NCBI GenBank assembly: GCA_900078375.1
Contig: FLQS01000001.1
Location: forward strand, 215,319-279,318
Length of the DNA stretch: 64,000 nt
Source of the DNA: an uncultured Mycobacterium sp.
GTDB lineage: Bacteria; Actinomycetota; Actinomycetes; Mycobacteriales; Mycobacteriaceae
Direction of reading: 5' to 3'
Under the pieces are notes generated by a model. The model worked only from the letters and a program-made list of their open reading frames with translations, did no database searches and was not told where the DNA came from. Of the stretch, positions 42,637 to 51,292 are shown in pieces (position 1 is the first letter of the stretch; every line of letters starts with the position of its first letter). The position numbers and the translations under genes were made by a program.

Positions 42637-43404
42637 GGCCCTAAGTATGCTCGCTCGTCGACCGGCGACGGGCCATCTTCGGATAGTGCGCAGGCCCCCA
42701 ACGCTCCGGGATGGTCGCAGGATCACGTGACAATGTCATGCGGACGGCCCCGGCGACCAAATCGCTGAGCAGGCGTTTCGACCCGGGACGTGGTCGGCAC
42801 CCTGCACCGTAGGCCGTCGACGCGGCTGAACCCGATCCGCGGGAGGTGATCCAGAGGCAGCCACCTGCCCGGGGCGCTTTCCGCGCGGGCAGCACTCTAC
42901 CCGCAATAAGAGGAATATCGAGGACTCTGATGCTCTATATTGGCCTGGTGTTTACACAACATGTGATTGTAGGAATTATCCAGGCGCTCTCGCGGCAGAT
43001 GTTCGCGTCGGCGCTTCGGGCGCAGCGGTGAAGGAGTTCCTGGGGATGAGCGTCGCGGATCCGAGATCTCGGACTCGCCGGGAAGGCCCCCCGCCGTCTG
43101 GCGAAGGCGAGCTGTCCGACGGCAGCAGCGTAGCGCCGGAGGGCCTGTGGGTGACCAAGGCTTCTCGAGCTGAGCGGCCCGGCGACAACACCCGGCTCGA
43201 CGAGGCCGGTTGGCGGAAGGTGCTGCGAACTGACAACGGGGAGAACACCACGCCCGACGGGGCTCTATCCCTCGCTCTCAAGCGTGAGCACCACGAAATA
43301 GACAGCGGAACAGAGGCTTTCATCGCGAAGCTCGGCAGTGGCTGCTTGCAACCGGAACCGTTGAGCGCGGCCTTGGAGGCGGGGGTTAGGCGGGGACCAG
43401 ACCC
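42637..43404. other. Long leader and gene-poor region upstream of metE
   Basis: No protein gene is supported. It includes an AT-rich promoter-like stretch at about 42900-42990 (GATGCTCTATATTGGCC and TTTACACAACATG) that could start the metE transcript, giving a long 5' leader with the riboswitch at its 3' end. The 180-codon frame 43028-43570 runs through the riboswitch and is rejected. Confidence 0.5.
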
Positions 43405-43515
43405 GCCGGCATCAGCACCGGTTCGCGGCGCAAGCCTCCGACCGGGAAGTGACGCCAAGCCCGGGGCGGTGCCAACGCGGGCCGGCAAGTCCGAATACCG
43501 GCCGCCTGCGGGCGC
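43405..43515 (+). ncRNA. Cobalamin (B12) riboswitch in the metE leader
   Basis: The leader has the ordered elements of a cobalamin aptamer: CACCGGTTCG and its partner near the ends, GGGAAGTGACGCCAAG at 43444-43459, a C/G-rich internal loop region and AAGTCCGAATACCGGCC at 43487-43503, which resembles the conserved 3' part (AGTCCGGAtACC-type). It ends about 50 bp before the metE start. B12-independent methionine synthase genes in mycobacteria are known to be switched off by cobalamin in this way. Exact borders are estimated. Confidence 0.8.
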
Positions 43516-43566
43516 ACCGCCTGCGGAATGCGCGCTGACGACCCATCGCACAGTGAAGGACGTCGA

Positions 43567-45897
43567 GTGACACCCCAACCATTTACCGCCACCATCCTCG
43601 GATCCCCACGTATCGGTCCGCACCGCGAACTCAAGCGCGCGATCGAGGGTTACTGGGCGGGAAAGACCAGCCGGTCGGAGCTAGAGTCCGTCGCCGCGGG
43701 CTTACGCCGCAACAGCTGGGCCGCCCTCATGGCGAGCGGACTGGACTCCGTGCCGGTCAACACGTTCTCCTACTACGACCAGATGCTGGACACGGCCGTC
43801 CTGCTGGGCGCACTGCCACAGCGCGTCGCTGGCGTCGCCGATGATCTCGACCGCTACTTCGCCGCGGCGCGCGGTACCGTCGACGTTGCGCCCCTCGAGA
43901 TGACGAAGTGGTTCGACACGAACTATCACTACATCGTCCCGGAGATCGCCCCGGACACCGCGTTCGCGCTGAATCCGGACAAAGTGCTCAACGAGCTCAA
44001 AGAGGCGCAGCAGCAACGGGTTACCGCTCGGCCGGTGATCCTTGGCCCCCTCACCTTTCTGGCGTTGAGCAAGGCCGTCGACGGCGCCGCCGCGCCGATC
44101 GCGCGGCTCAGCGAAGTGATCCCGCTCTACGCCGAACTGCTCGGTCTCCTCGCCGAGGCCGGCGCGCAGTGGGTTCAGTTTGACGAGCCCGTGCTGGTGA
44201 CCGATCTCATCGACAACGGCCCCCAACTGGCCCAGCACACCTACTGTGAGCTGGGCGTGCTGCCGTACCGTCCGGCGATTTTCGTGGCCACCTACTTCGG
44301 TGAGCTCGGCGCCGCCCTGCCCGCGCTGGCACGCACACCGATCGAGGCTATCGGAGTCGACCTGGTGGCCGGCCGCGATCAGCCGATGCCCGCGGTACGC
44401 GACCTCGCCGACCAGGTGCTGTTAGCCGGCATCATCGACGGCCGCAACATCTGGCGCACCGACCTGCAGGCCGCGCTCGCAACGCTGGGCACCCTGTCGG
44501 GTGCCGCACACACCGTGGCGGTCTCGACGTCGTGCTCGACGCTGCATGTGCCCTACTCGCTGGAAGCCGAAACCGACATCGACAGCCGGCTGCGGGGCTG
44601 GCTGTCGTTCGGCGCTGAAAAGGTGGCCGAAGTCGTCACGTTGGCCAAAGCGCTGCGCGACGGGCGCGACGCGGCGGCCGGGGCGATCGAGGCATCCAAC
44701 GATGCAGTCGCGTCGCGCACAACGGATCCTCGCCTCCACAACGCACAGATCCGGGCACGTATCGAGGCCATCACCGCGTCTGGCGTTCGGCGTGGACCCG
44801 CCGAGCGGCGCCGAGCGGCCCAGGACGCCCGCTTGCGTCTGCCACCGCTGCCGACCACCACCATCGGCTCCTACCCGCAGACGCCGACGATCCGCAAAGC
44901 GCGCGCCGCATTGCTTGCCGGCCAGATCAACCGGGCCGAATACACCACCCGGATGAAGGCTGAGGTGGCCGAGGTGATCGGGATGCAGGAGCAGCTCGGG
45001 CTGGATGTGCTTGTGCACGGTGAGCCGGAACGCAACGACATGGTGCAGTATTTCGCCGAACAACTCGACGGCTTCTTCGTCACCGCCAACGGCTGGGTGC
45101 AGTCCTACGGCACCCGCTGCGTGCGCCCACCGATCCTCTACGGCGACGTGTCCCGGCCGCATCCGATGACCGTCGACTGGATCAGTTACGCCCAGTCCCT
45201 CACCGACAAGCCGGTGAAAGGCATGCTAACGGGTCCGGTGACAATCCTGGCCTGGTCGTTCGCGCGTGATGATCAGCCGTTGGCCGACACCGCCAACCAG
45301 ATCGCGCTGGCCATTCGCGACGAGACGCTGGACTTGCAGTCCGCCGGGATCGCGATCATCCAGGTCGATGAGCCCGCGCTACGCGAACTGCTGCCGCTGC
45401 GCGCCAAAGGCAAGGCCGACTACCTTGCCTGGGCGGTCGCCGCGTTTCGGCTGGCCACCTCCGGGGTCGCCGACTCGACACAGATCCATACCCATCTGTG
45501 CTACTCGGAATTCGGTGAGGTGATCGGCGCGATCGCCGAGCTGGACGCCGACGTCACCTCCATCGAGGCTGCCCGATCCCACATGGAGGTCCTCGACGAC
45601 CTGAATGCGATCGGCTTCGCAAATGGCGTGGGTCCCGGTGTCTACGACATCCACTCACCGCGAATCCCCGCCACCGCCGAGATCGCTGACTCGCTGCGAT
45701 TAGCGCTGAAAGCCGTTCCTGCACAACGGCTGTGGGCCAACCCGGACTGCGGCCTGAAGACCCGCGGCATCACCGAGGTGACCGCCTCGCTGCACAACCT
45801 CGTCACCGCCGCGACGCAAGTGCGCGCTGAGAGCTCAACAGTGGCCCCGCTCCGTGGGGACGACCCCCACCACAACCGTTCCCTAACGACGCAATAA
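43567..45897 (+). CDS. metE: Cobalamin-independent methionine synthase
   Basis: A 776-residue protein starting at GTG 43567 with GAAGGA upstream. Two related barrels are seen: the N-terminal one ([26 protein letters not shown]) and the catalytic one starting at [17 protein letters not shown]. The zinc ligands appear in [11 protein letters not shown] and in [11 protein letters not shown], with the intervening Glu region present. It transfers the methyl group of methyl-tetrahydrofolate (triglutamate) to homocysteine. Control by the upstream riboswitch means the enzyme is made when B12 is scarce. Confidence 0.96.
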   Translation: MTPQPFTATILGSPRIGPHRELKRAIEGYWAGKTSRSELESVAAGLRRNSWAALMASGLDSVPVNTFSYYDQMLDTAVLLGALPQRVAGVADDLDRYFAAARGTVDVAPLEMTKWFDTNYHYIVPEIAPDTAFALNPDKVLNELKEAQQQRVTARPVILGPLTFLALSKAVDGAAAPIARLSEVIPLYAELLGLLAEAGAQWVQFDEPVLVTDLIDNGPQLAQHTYCELGVLPYRPAIFVATYFGELGAALPALARTPIEAIGVDLVAGRDQPMPAVRDLADQVLLAGIIDGRNIWRTDLQAALATLGTLSGAAHTVAVSTSCSTLHVPYSLEAETDIDSRLRGWLSFGAEKVAEVVTLAKALRDGRDAAAGAIEASNDAVASRTTDPRLHNAQIRARIEAITASGVRRGPAERRRAAQDARLRLPPLPTTTIGSYPQTPTIRKARAALLAGQINRAEYTTRMKAEVAEVIGMQEQLGLDVLVHGEPERNDMVQYFAEQLDGFFVTANGWVQSYGTRCVRPPILYGDVSRPHPMTVDWISYAQSLTDKPVKGMLTGPVTILAWSFARDDQPLADTANQIALAIRDETLDLQSAGIAIIQVDEPALRELLPLRAKGKADYLAWAVAAFRLATSGVADSTQIHTHLCYSEFGEVIGAIAELDADVTSIEAARSHMEVLDDLNAIGFANGVGPGVYDIHSPRIPATAEIADSLRLALKAVPAQRLWANPDCGLKTRGITEVTASLHNLVTAATQVRAESSTVAPLRGDDPHHNRSLTTQ

Positions 45898-46265
45898 GAA
45901 GCACGCGAATTCTGTTTATTAGTCGAGTTGTCATGCCGGATACAGATTCGCTGTTCGTGACCCTGACGCCGCACTGCTGTTGGCCCCGCGCGGTTTTCAG
46001 ATCTACGTCACTCAAAATACTTATCTCGATCCGACGACCTACACCGCGAACGGCGTGCCATTCGTCGAGGGCTGTAAACCTGACCACGGACGCGTCATCG
46101 TCGCCTACCGATCCACCAGAACCCGGGTACCGTCGCGCGGCGTCGGATCGTCGTAGATCCGGTCCACCCGCAGCCGGCTCGTTAGAGCCCGCACGTGAGC
46201 GCCCCGGCGGTGAGGGTGAAAGCCAAAGCAATCAGCAGGCCGACCTTAACCAGCTCCAGTGCGAC
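45898..46265. other. Gap with gene remnants after metE
   Basis: No intact gene is seen. A plus-strand frame from about 45923 has protein-like words (DPDAALLLAPRGFQIYV, then TYLDPTTYTANGVPFVEGC) but no start codon and soon ends, so it is probably a fragment. A minus-strand DUF488 fragment lies at 46105-46194. The region reads as a decay or recombination scar. Confidence 0.45.
46105..46194 (-). pseudogene. N-terminal fragment of a DUF488 family protein
   Basis: A GTG-started frame of 29 codons reads RLRVDRIYDDPTPRDGTRVLVDR and then stops. This is the conserved beginning of DUF488 proteins, which continue LWPRG and total about 115-120 residues. The remainder is absent, so this is a fragment and not a small gene. 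Confidence 0.5.
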
Positions 46266-46625
46266 CTAGACCAAGTGTATTCTCGAGCGGGGCACATTCG
46301 CCCCCGCAAGCACGCGGTCTGAGCGTTTGCTCAGTGGGGGGCGGACGAGCACGACCTGGATGACCAGCACTACTGCAACCGAAACGAGCAGAATCAGCGC
46401 GGCGATCGAGGATCTGACGGCATAGCTGGCGACCGAAAGTAGCACGAGCAGCACGATTTCGACTGCGTTGAGCGCCTTGAACACCAGCCGGCCGATGCCC
46501 AGTCCCACCGGCACCGTCACTCCCGGCGCCCGAAACTTGATCGGTGCCTCCAGAAACGAGATCGCCGCGACCATCCCGAGCCACAACATCGGCACGAACA
46601 GTTGCACATACCGGGCGACACTCAC
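46266..46625 (-). CDS. Four-helix membrane protein of unknown function
   Basis: A 119-residue protein from GTG 46625, overlapping the stop of the broken regulator (GTGA). Four hydrophobic segments are seen: YVQLFVPMLWLGMVAAISFL, LGIGRLVFKALNAVEIVLL, VLLSVASYAV and ALILLVSVAVVLVIQVVLV, with the conserved-looking FLEAPIKFRAPGVTVPV loop. A similar loop occurs in small membrane proteins encoded next to COG2345 regulators, but I know no function. The upstream regulator being broken means this gene may have lost its control. Confidence 0.75.
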   Translation of the reverse strand: MSVARYVQLFVPMLWLGMVAAISFLEAPIKFRAPGVTVPVGLGIGRLVFKALNAVEIVLLVLLSVASYAVRSSIAALILLVSVAVVLVIQVVLVRPPLSKRSDRVLAGANVPRSRIHLV

Positions 46626-47202
46626 CCGGCCACCAGCCTGGCCAGACACAGCTCGGGCGTCACGAACGGTTCCAGGTGGGCTGACATTGACGGGTGCGGG
46701 GTCCTGCGAGGTCCGTCCGGCCCGGCGGTGTCGGCGAGCAAGCCCTGCAGCAGCCCCAGATGCACCCCACATCCCACCTCGGGATGCGATCGGGCCAGAT
46801 CCCGGACCGGGCAGGCGTGTAATCGAATGATCCGCTCTCGCACAGACGTCGGCGCCGTGGTATCCGACGACGACGTGACCGGCTGCGCCGCGTCAGCCAG
46901 CTCGGCGGCGAATCCCATCCGCGTGAAGACGTCGGTGGTGCGCAAAGCCGCTCGATCAAGCGCATCGTCTGCGGCGTCCTCCGTCGGTGGCCCCGGGTGC
47001 GCACGATGACGCCTTGGTCGCACAGCGCGTCGAGATGGAATCGCACGGTCGTCACATGCAATCCGATCTGCGAGGCGAGTTCGGCGGCATCGACCGCGCC
47101 GGTGCGCTCACGCACCATCCGAAGTACACGTTCCCGTTGCCTGTTGCGCGGCAACCGTTCTCGACGCGGCCGCCCGGCGTGATCGCCTGTCTCCTCGTTC
47201 AC
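46622..47202 (-). pseudogene. Frameshifted SufR-like (COG2345) regulator
   Basis: Two overlapping minus-strand frames carry the two halves of one gene. The frame from 47202 has the winged helix AAELASQIGLHVTTVRFHLDALCDQGVIVRTRG. The frame ending at 46622 has TTDVFTRMGFAAELAD, then HACPVRDLARSHPEVGCGVHLGLLQGLL and TPELCLARL, the three-Cys cluster region. The middle (about 50-70 residues including the GRPxxLY segment) is missing. The break near 47000 combines a deletion with a change of frame. It is a second paralogue of the regulator at 40806-41519. Confidence 0.7.
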
Positions 47203-47670
47203 CTAGCCGACTTACTACCGAGAGTTTAAATGATATAGCTGCTCAACCCGCGACGCTGAGCACGCCTGTGCTGACCCGTCTCGCGCGTATCAATTTGCAG
47301 CGCAACGGGGATGGCTGGAAGTTGGCGTCGGCAACGGCCAAGGTCGCCTTGGGTTCACGTCCTGATCCCACGCCTCTGGTGGGCGCCGTTACGGTGGGTG
47401 CGTCAGTTGAACCCGACACGACCGTGGCAGTGTTCCCTGGTGGATTTGCGGGGGCTCGGCTAATCCCAGCAGGGCGATCGACCACGCGCTCAACGCCTGG
47501 GCGAGGTACTGCTACCGCCGACAGGTTCGACCTGGCCTGAGATCAGCGGTCAACGAGACCGCGCAGGCGTCGCCTGCGGGGTTCGTCCTCCTGCGTTGCG
47601 CCGAGTGTGCGTGTTGGTCCCGCGACGCGCGCTGCGGACAGCACCGAACCGCACGCTCGCGGGGAGAGAC
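47203..47670. other. Gap between the broken regulator and the secreted Pro-rich gene
   Basis: About 470 bp with no supported gene. A plus-strand frame at 47268-47540 has ordered-looking words (LTRLARINLQRNGDGWKLAS) but no ribosome site or known family and may be a remnant. A hairpin at 47562-47578 probably terminates the minus-strand secreted-protein transcript. Confidence 0.5.
47562..47578 (-). terminator. Terminator-like hairpin after the Pro-rich secreted protein gene
   Basis: CGCAGGCG and CGCCTGCG form a perfect 8-bp stem with a one-base loop centre at 47570. It is about 90 bp beyond the minus-strand stop at 47671. Confidence 0.5.
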
Positions 47671-47985
47671 CTAGCGGCAGCCGCCGGCGCTGACCCAGCG
47701 GCCGTTGTAGCCCACGCAGCCGGTGACTGGCGGCGGTGGCGGTGGCGGCGGCGGCGGATAGTCCTCGGGCAGCGGGGCGTAATAGGACGGCGGCGGCACG
47801 TAGGGCGCCATCACGTCGGACAAATTGGCGCAGCCACTGACCGAGATCCGGCGGCCGGCGGATGCGCACACGTCGGCGTGCGCCTCACCGCTCGGCGCAA
47901 TTGTCACGATCGCGGCGGGAACACCGGTCAGCATCAGCACTGCCGCACCGGCAACGCCCCAGGTTCGCATCGAATGTCGTTTCAC
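47671..47985 (-). CDS. Secreted proline-rich Cys-containing protein
   Basis: A 104-residue protein. GTG 47985 (VKRHSMRTWG) is favoured because GGGGAG lies 8 bases upstream and the basic n-region makes a good signal peptide; cleavage is likely after EAHA. The mature part has four Cys residues (VCASAG, SGCANL, TGCVGY, GGCR) flanking a run of ten prolines (in YPPPPPPPPPPV). The Cys pairs could form disulfides, a substrate type for the MPT53/CcdA pair next door. No named family is recognised. Confidence 0.75.
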   Translation of the reverse strand: MKRHSMRTWGVAGAAVLMLTGVPAAIVTIAPSGEAHADVCASAGRRISVSGCANLSDVMAPYVPPPSYYAPLPEDYPPPPPPPPPPVTGCVGYNGRWVSAGGCR

Positions 47986-48065
47986 CCGCGTCACTCCCCT
48001 GTTTCGAAACCCCGACTCGCACGTGCAGCGGACTATACCGACGCCCGCTGTGCGGCAACCGCGCT

Positions 48066-48923
48066 TCAGCTCCGGTGCCGGCGAGCGCGTCGCAGCCTGA
48101 GCGCCACCCCGGCCGCGACCAGCACCGCCAGCGCCACGACCCACGGCCAGGCGCTGGTGCGATACACCCAGCCGGCCACCGTGCCCTGCAGTCGGCCGGC
48201 CGCGGCGATGATCGGGTCGGCGGCATTCCCGTCCGCGCTGAACAACCGGATCTCGTAGAGGCCGTAGTAGCCGACGTAGACACCGACGGCGATCAGCACG
48301 ACACCGCTGATCCGGCTGACGTAGGGCAGCAGCTGGCGTATGCGGTCGATCAACGCGGTACTGGTCAGGGCGATCCCGACCGCAAGCACGCCGACCACCA
48401 AGGCCAGCCCGGCGGCGTAGGCCGCGTACACGAGCACGCCGCCCGCCACCGAACCGCTGCGCAGGGTGCTGCCGGTGACCGCGAGAAACGGCCCGATGGT
48501 GCAGGACAGGGATGCGATGGCGTAGCCCACCCCGTAGCCGAACATCGAGCCCAGCCGCGCCGTCGGGGCCCACCGCCAGTTGGATCCGATCGGATTCCAG
48601 GTCAGTTCACGGCCGGCCAGCAACCAAATACCCAGGGCGACAAGGCCGATACCGATGACGATCGTCGCGTACGGAAGATAGCGCTGCACGGCGTTGGCGA
48701 CCGGGACCGTCAACAGGCCGAACAGGCCGAACACCGCGAGGAATCCCAGTGCCATCGCGGCGGTGGCCGCCAGCGCACGACCCACCGCCGCGGTGCGGCT
48801 CGGGTCCGCGCCCTCGCCACGAACGACGAGCGTCAGATAGGCCGGCAGCATCGCGAATCCGCACGGGTTCAGCGCGGCGACCATCCCCGCGGCCAGTGCC
48901 AGCCCGGTCAAGTTTGCATCCAC
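48066..48923 (-). CDS. ccdA: CcdA-type thiol-disulfide transporter (DsbD-like membrane domain)
   Basis: A 285-residue membrane protein from GTG 48923. Motifs: NPCGFAMLPAYLTLVV in the first repeat and ASLSCTIGPFLAVTGS in the second, giving the two cysteines that carry electrons across the membrane. Six helices are predicted in the core, with additional C-terminal ones. It passes reducing equivalents from cytoplasmic thioredoxin to an exported partner, here evidently the MPT53-like protein encoded just upstream (stop 8 bp before). Confidence 0.9.
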   Translation of the reverse strand: MDANLTGLALAAGMVAALNPCGFAMLPAYLTLVVRGEGADPSRTAAVGRALAATAAMALGFLAVFGLFGLLTVPVANAVQRYLPYATIVIGIGLVALGIWLLAGRELTWNPIGSNWRWAPTARLGSMFGYGVGYAIASLSCTIGPFLAVTGSTLRSGSVAGGVLVYAAYAAGLALVVGVLAVGIALTSTALIDRIRQLLPYVSRISGVVLIAVGVYVGYYGLYEIRLFSADGNAADPIIAAAGRLQGTVAGWVYRTSAWPWVVALAVLVAAGVALRLRRARRHRS

Positions 48924-48931
48924 GAAAGACC

Positions 48932-49459
48932 TCAGGACACCAAGGCGCGCACCCGGTCGCTGAGCTCCTGCTCCGACATCGCCGAGGTCGGGTTGTTGAC
49001 GAACGTCGACGTCCCGTCGGGACGGAGGAACACATACGCGGGCTGCCACGGAACGTTGAACCGCGCCCAGATCGACCCGTCCGCATCGTTGAGGTTGGTG
49101 AAGTTCAGGTTGTACTTCGACACGAAGCCCTCCATCTGCCCGACGTCGGAGCGTGCGGCGACCCCGACAAAGGTGACCTTCGGGTTCGCCGCTGCCACCT
49201 GGCTGACGCTGGGGGCTTCCTGATTGCAGAACGGGCACCACGGGGTCCAGAACCACAGCACCGCCGGCTTGCCCTGCAGGCTGGCGCCCGTGAACGGGGC
49301 TCCACTCAGGGTTGTGCCGGTGAACGCCAGCTGGTCCTCGGCCATCGCCGCCGGTGGTGTGGCGACACCCACGGTGAGCACGGCCATCAGCACGGCCAGT
49401 GCCTGGAATATGCGGTGCAACCAGGTTTGCGCCCAGCGGGCGCCGAAGGACGGTTTCAT
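48932..49459 (-). CDS. Secreted thioredoxin-fold protein MPT53 (DsbE-like)
   Basis: A 175-residue exported protein with a long signal peptide ending near PPAAMAED. The thioredoxin fold carries the active-site WTPWCPFCNQEAP (CPFC) and the cis-Pro region VPWQPAYVF. This is the mycobacterial MPT53/Rv2878c type, reported to oxidise or reduce exported thiols. It is co-transcribed with the CcdA-type gene. It diverges from a TetR gene across 113 bp with a palindrome. Confidence 0.92.
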   Translation of the reverse strand: MKPSFGARWAQTWLHRIFQALAVLMAVLTVGVATPPAAMAEDQLAFTGTTLSGAPFTGASLQGKPAVLWFWTPWCPFCNQEAPSVSQVAAANPKVTFVGVAARSDVGQMEGFVSKYNLNFTNLNDADGSIWARFNVPWQPAYVFLRPDGTSTFVNNPTSAMSEQELSDRVRALVS

Positions 49460-49544
49460 GGCATGGCTCCTGGCCGTCGGGGCGGACTGCTCTTGGTGTC
49501 ACGATTACCCGGGGCCATCCGGTTCAATCACGGCCATTGACAGT

Positions 49545-49557
49545 TTACGTGACGTAA
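49545..49557. promoter_or_regulatory. Palindrome TTACGTGACGTAA in the mpt53/tetR divergent region
   Basis: TTACGT (49545-49550), central G, ACGTAA (49552-49557): a perfect palindrome 15 bp before the TetR start and 85 bp before the MPT53 start. It is the likely operator of the TetR protein. Confidence 0.55.
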
Positions 49558-49572
49558 CGGAACATAATTGGC

Positions 49573-50199
49573 GTGACAGCCCCGGATCGCGGCATCCAGC
49601 CGGTGCGCCCAGAGCCGGTGCGCGGTCGTCCCCGAGACCCGCGCACCGACGAAGCGATCATGACGGCCACCCGTCGGCTGCTCACCGATGTCGGCTACGA
49701 CCAGGTGTCGATGGACTCGATCGCCCGCGCGGCCGGGGTGAGCCGTCCGACCATCTACCGGCGCTGGCCGTCCAAGGCGCACGTAGTCTTCGAGGCCGCC
49801 TTCGGTGCTGACGTCGGCGGCGCCGCACTGCCGCGCTCGGGTGACTTCGAGACCGACCTGCGTGAGTTCGTTCGCGGTGCGGTGACCTTCTGGCGCGAGC
49901 CGGTAGTCGAAGCTGCGACCATGGGCATCCTCGCCGAACGCCGCCGCGACTCCGAATTGCACATCCGCACACAGCAATTGCTCGACGACAGGATTCGTGG
50001 CGAGCTGGCCGACCTGGTCCGCGCCGGCGCCGAACAAGGAGTAGTACGCGCCGACATCGACACCGACACGCTGTTCAACGTGCTGGTCGGTACCACCTTC
50101 TACGGCGCCCTCGTCGATGGGCGTGATGACACCAGCCGCCTGGTCGACAAACTCTGCGCCCTGGTCATGCAGGGCGCGCAGGCACGAGAAAAGGAATGA
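49573..50199 (+). CDS. TetR family transcriptional regulator
   Basis: A 208-residue regulator from GTG 49573. The helix-turn-helix is YDQVSMDSIARAAGVSRPTIYRRWPSKAHVVFEA, residues about 40-72, and the C-terminal helices would bind an unknown ligand. It is followed 1 bp later by the DUF1214 gene and then a sulfotransferase, suggesting one operon controlled by the regulator and its palindromic site upstream. Confidence 0.92.
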   Translation: MTAPDRGIQPVRPEPVRGRPRDPRTDEAIMTATRRLLTDVGYDQVSMDSIARAAGVSRPTIYRRWPSKAHVVFEAAFGADVGGAALPRSGDFETDLREFVRGAVTFWREPVVEAATMGILAERRRDSELHIRTQQLLDDRIRGELADLVRAGAEQGVVRADIDTDTLFNVLVGTTFYGALVDGRDDTSRLVDKLCALVMQGAQAREKE

Positions 50200-50200
50200 G

Positions 50201-51292
50201 ATGTCCCACGACGAAAAGACGGCGGCCCGCGACGAACTGTCGACGGCTTTTCACGAACTGCTCGACGAGCTCGGTTCGTTCGAGCGCAAGTTCCTGACCG
50301 CCGATCCCCCGCTTGAGGAAGCCGACATCCTGGACGGCTATCGGCTGACGTTCAGCCTGCTGCGCGTGGCGGTCGACGCCTTCGTGTGGGGTGACACGGC
50401 CAATCCTCGGTTCGTCGACGTCATCGGGCCCTACCTGCGGTGGGGCGGTGACAACTCCGATGCCTTTTACCAACTCGCCCCGATCGACCCCAAACGCACC
50501 TACCGAGTCACCGGAAACCGGGGTGACTCCGTCTACCTGTCGATCACCGTCTACGGCGGACCGGACGACGGCCACTACAGCAATCGCATCGTCGGAACGA
50601 TGAATGACCGCTCGCTGCAATTCGACGCCGACGGCAACTTCGAATTCACCATCAGTCCCGACCTACAGCCGGGCGCCTGGCTGAAGCTCGAGTCCGATGC
50701 CGTTGTCGCTCTGACCCGCGACTACCTGGAGAACCCCGAAACCGACCGGCGCGTGCAGTGGAAGATCGAGGCCATCGACCCGCCCGCCCGCAAGCAGGAC
50801 GACCGTGCCGACCTCATCCGCCGGCTGCGTTGCGCCAGAACGTGGCTCACCGATCAGTACTCCTTCCTTCCGACCCGGGTCGACCCGCCCAACGAGATCG
50901 CCGAACCGTATCCGGTGCCACAGCAGACCTTTGGCTGGGCCGCCGGTGATGCCGCCTACGCCATGGGTGCCTACGAACTGCGGCCGGGTCAGGCGCTGGT
51001 AATCGACGGCACCTCGCCGGAATGCGTGTTCTGGAACCTCTGCCTGTGGAACCCCTTCCTGCACACCTACGACTACACCTACGAGCGGGTGACCATCAAT
51101 TGCGCGCATGTCACCTACGAGCCAGACGGCTCATGGCGAATCGTGGTGAGCGACACCGATCCCGGCCACCCCAACTGGGTATCGACGGCCGGGCGCACCA
51201 AGGGGCTGATCTGGCTGCGCTGGTTCCTGCCCGAGGAGACTCCGAAGCGGCCGATCTGCCGGGTCGTCGACATCGCCGAGGTGTCAGCATGA
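50201..51292 (+). CDS. DUF1214 domain protein
   Basis: A 363-residue protein from ATG 50201 (ribosome site AAAAGGA). The DUF1214 C-terminal domain contains WNLCLWNPFLHTYDYTYERVTIN and SDTDPGHPNWVSTAGRTKGLIWLRWFLPE; the N-terminal half is the helical plus beta region often seen in such two-domain proteins. The family occurs mostly in actinobacteria near regulators and lipid enzymes, with no settled reaction. Its stop overlaps the sulfotransferase start (ATGA). Confidence 0.85.
   Translation: MSHDEKTAARDELSTAFHELLDELGSFERKFLTADPPLEEADILDGYRLTFSLLRVAVDAFVWGDTANPRFVDVIGPYLRWGGDNSDAFYQLAPIDPKRTYRVTGNRGDSVYLSITVYGGPDDGHYSNRIVGTMNDRSLQFDADGNFEFTISPDLQPGAWLKLESDAVVALTRDYLENPETDRRVQWKIEAIDPPARKQDDRADLIRRLRCARTWLTDQYSFLPTRVDPPNEIAEPYPVPQQTFGWAAGDAAYAMGAYELRPGQALVIDGTSPECVFWNLCLWNPFLHTYDYTYERVTINCAHVTYEPDGSWRIVVSDTDPGHPNWVSTAGRTKGLIWLRWFLPEETPKRPICRVVDIAEVSA

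Noticed and set aside
43028..43570. 180-codon plus-strand frame upstream of metE
   Set aside because: It runs through the riboswitch and has no protein family resemblance; the leader explains the sequence.
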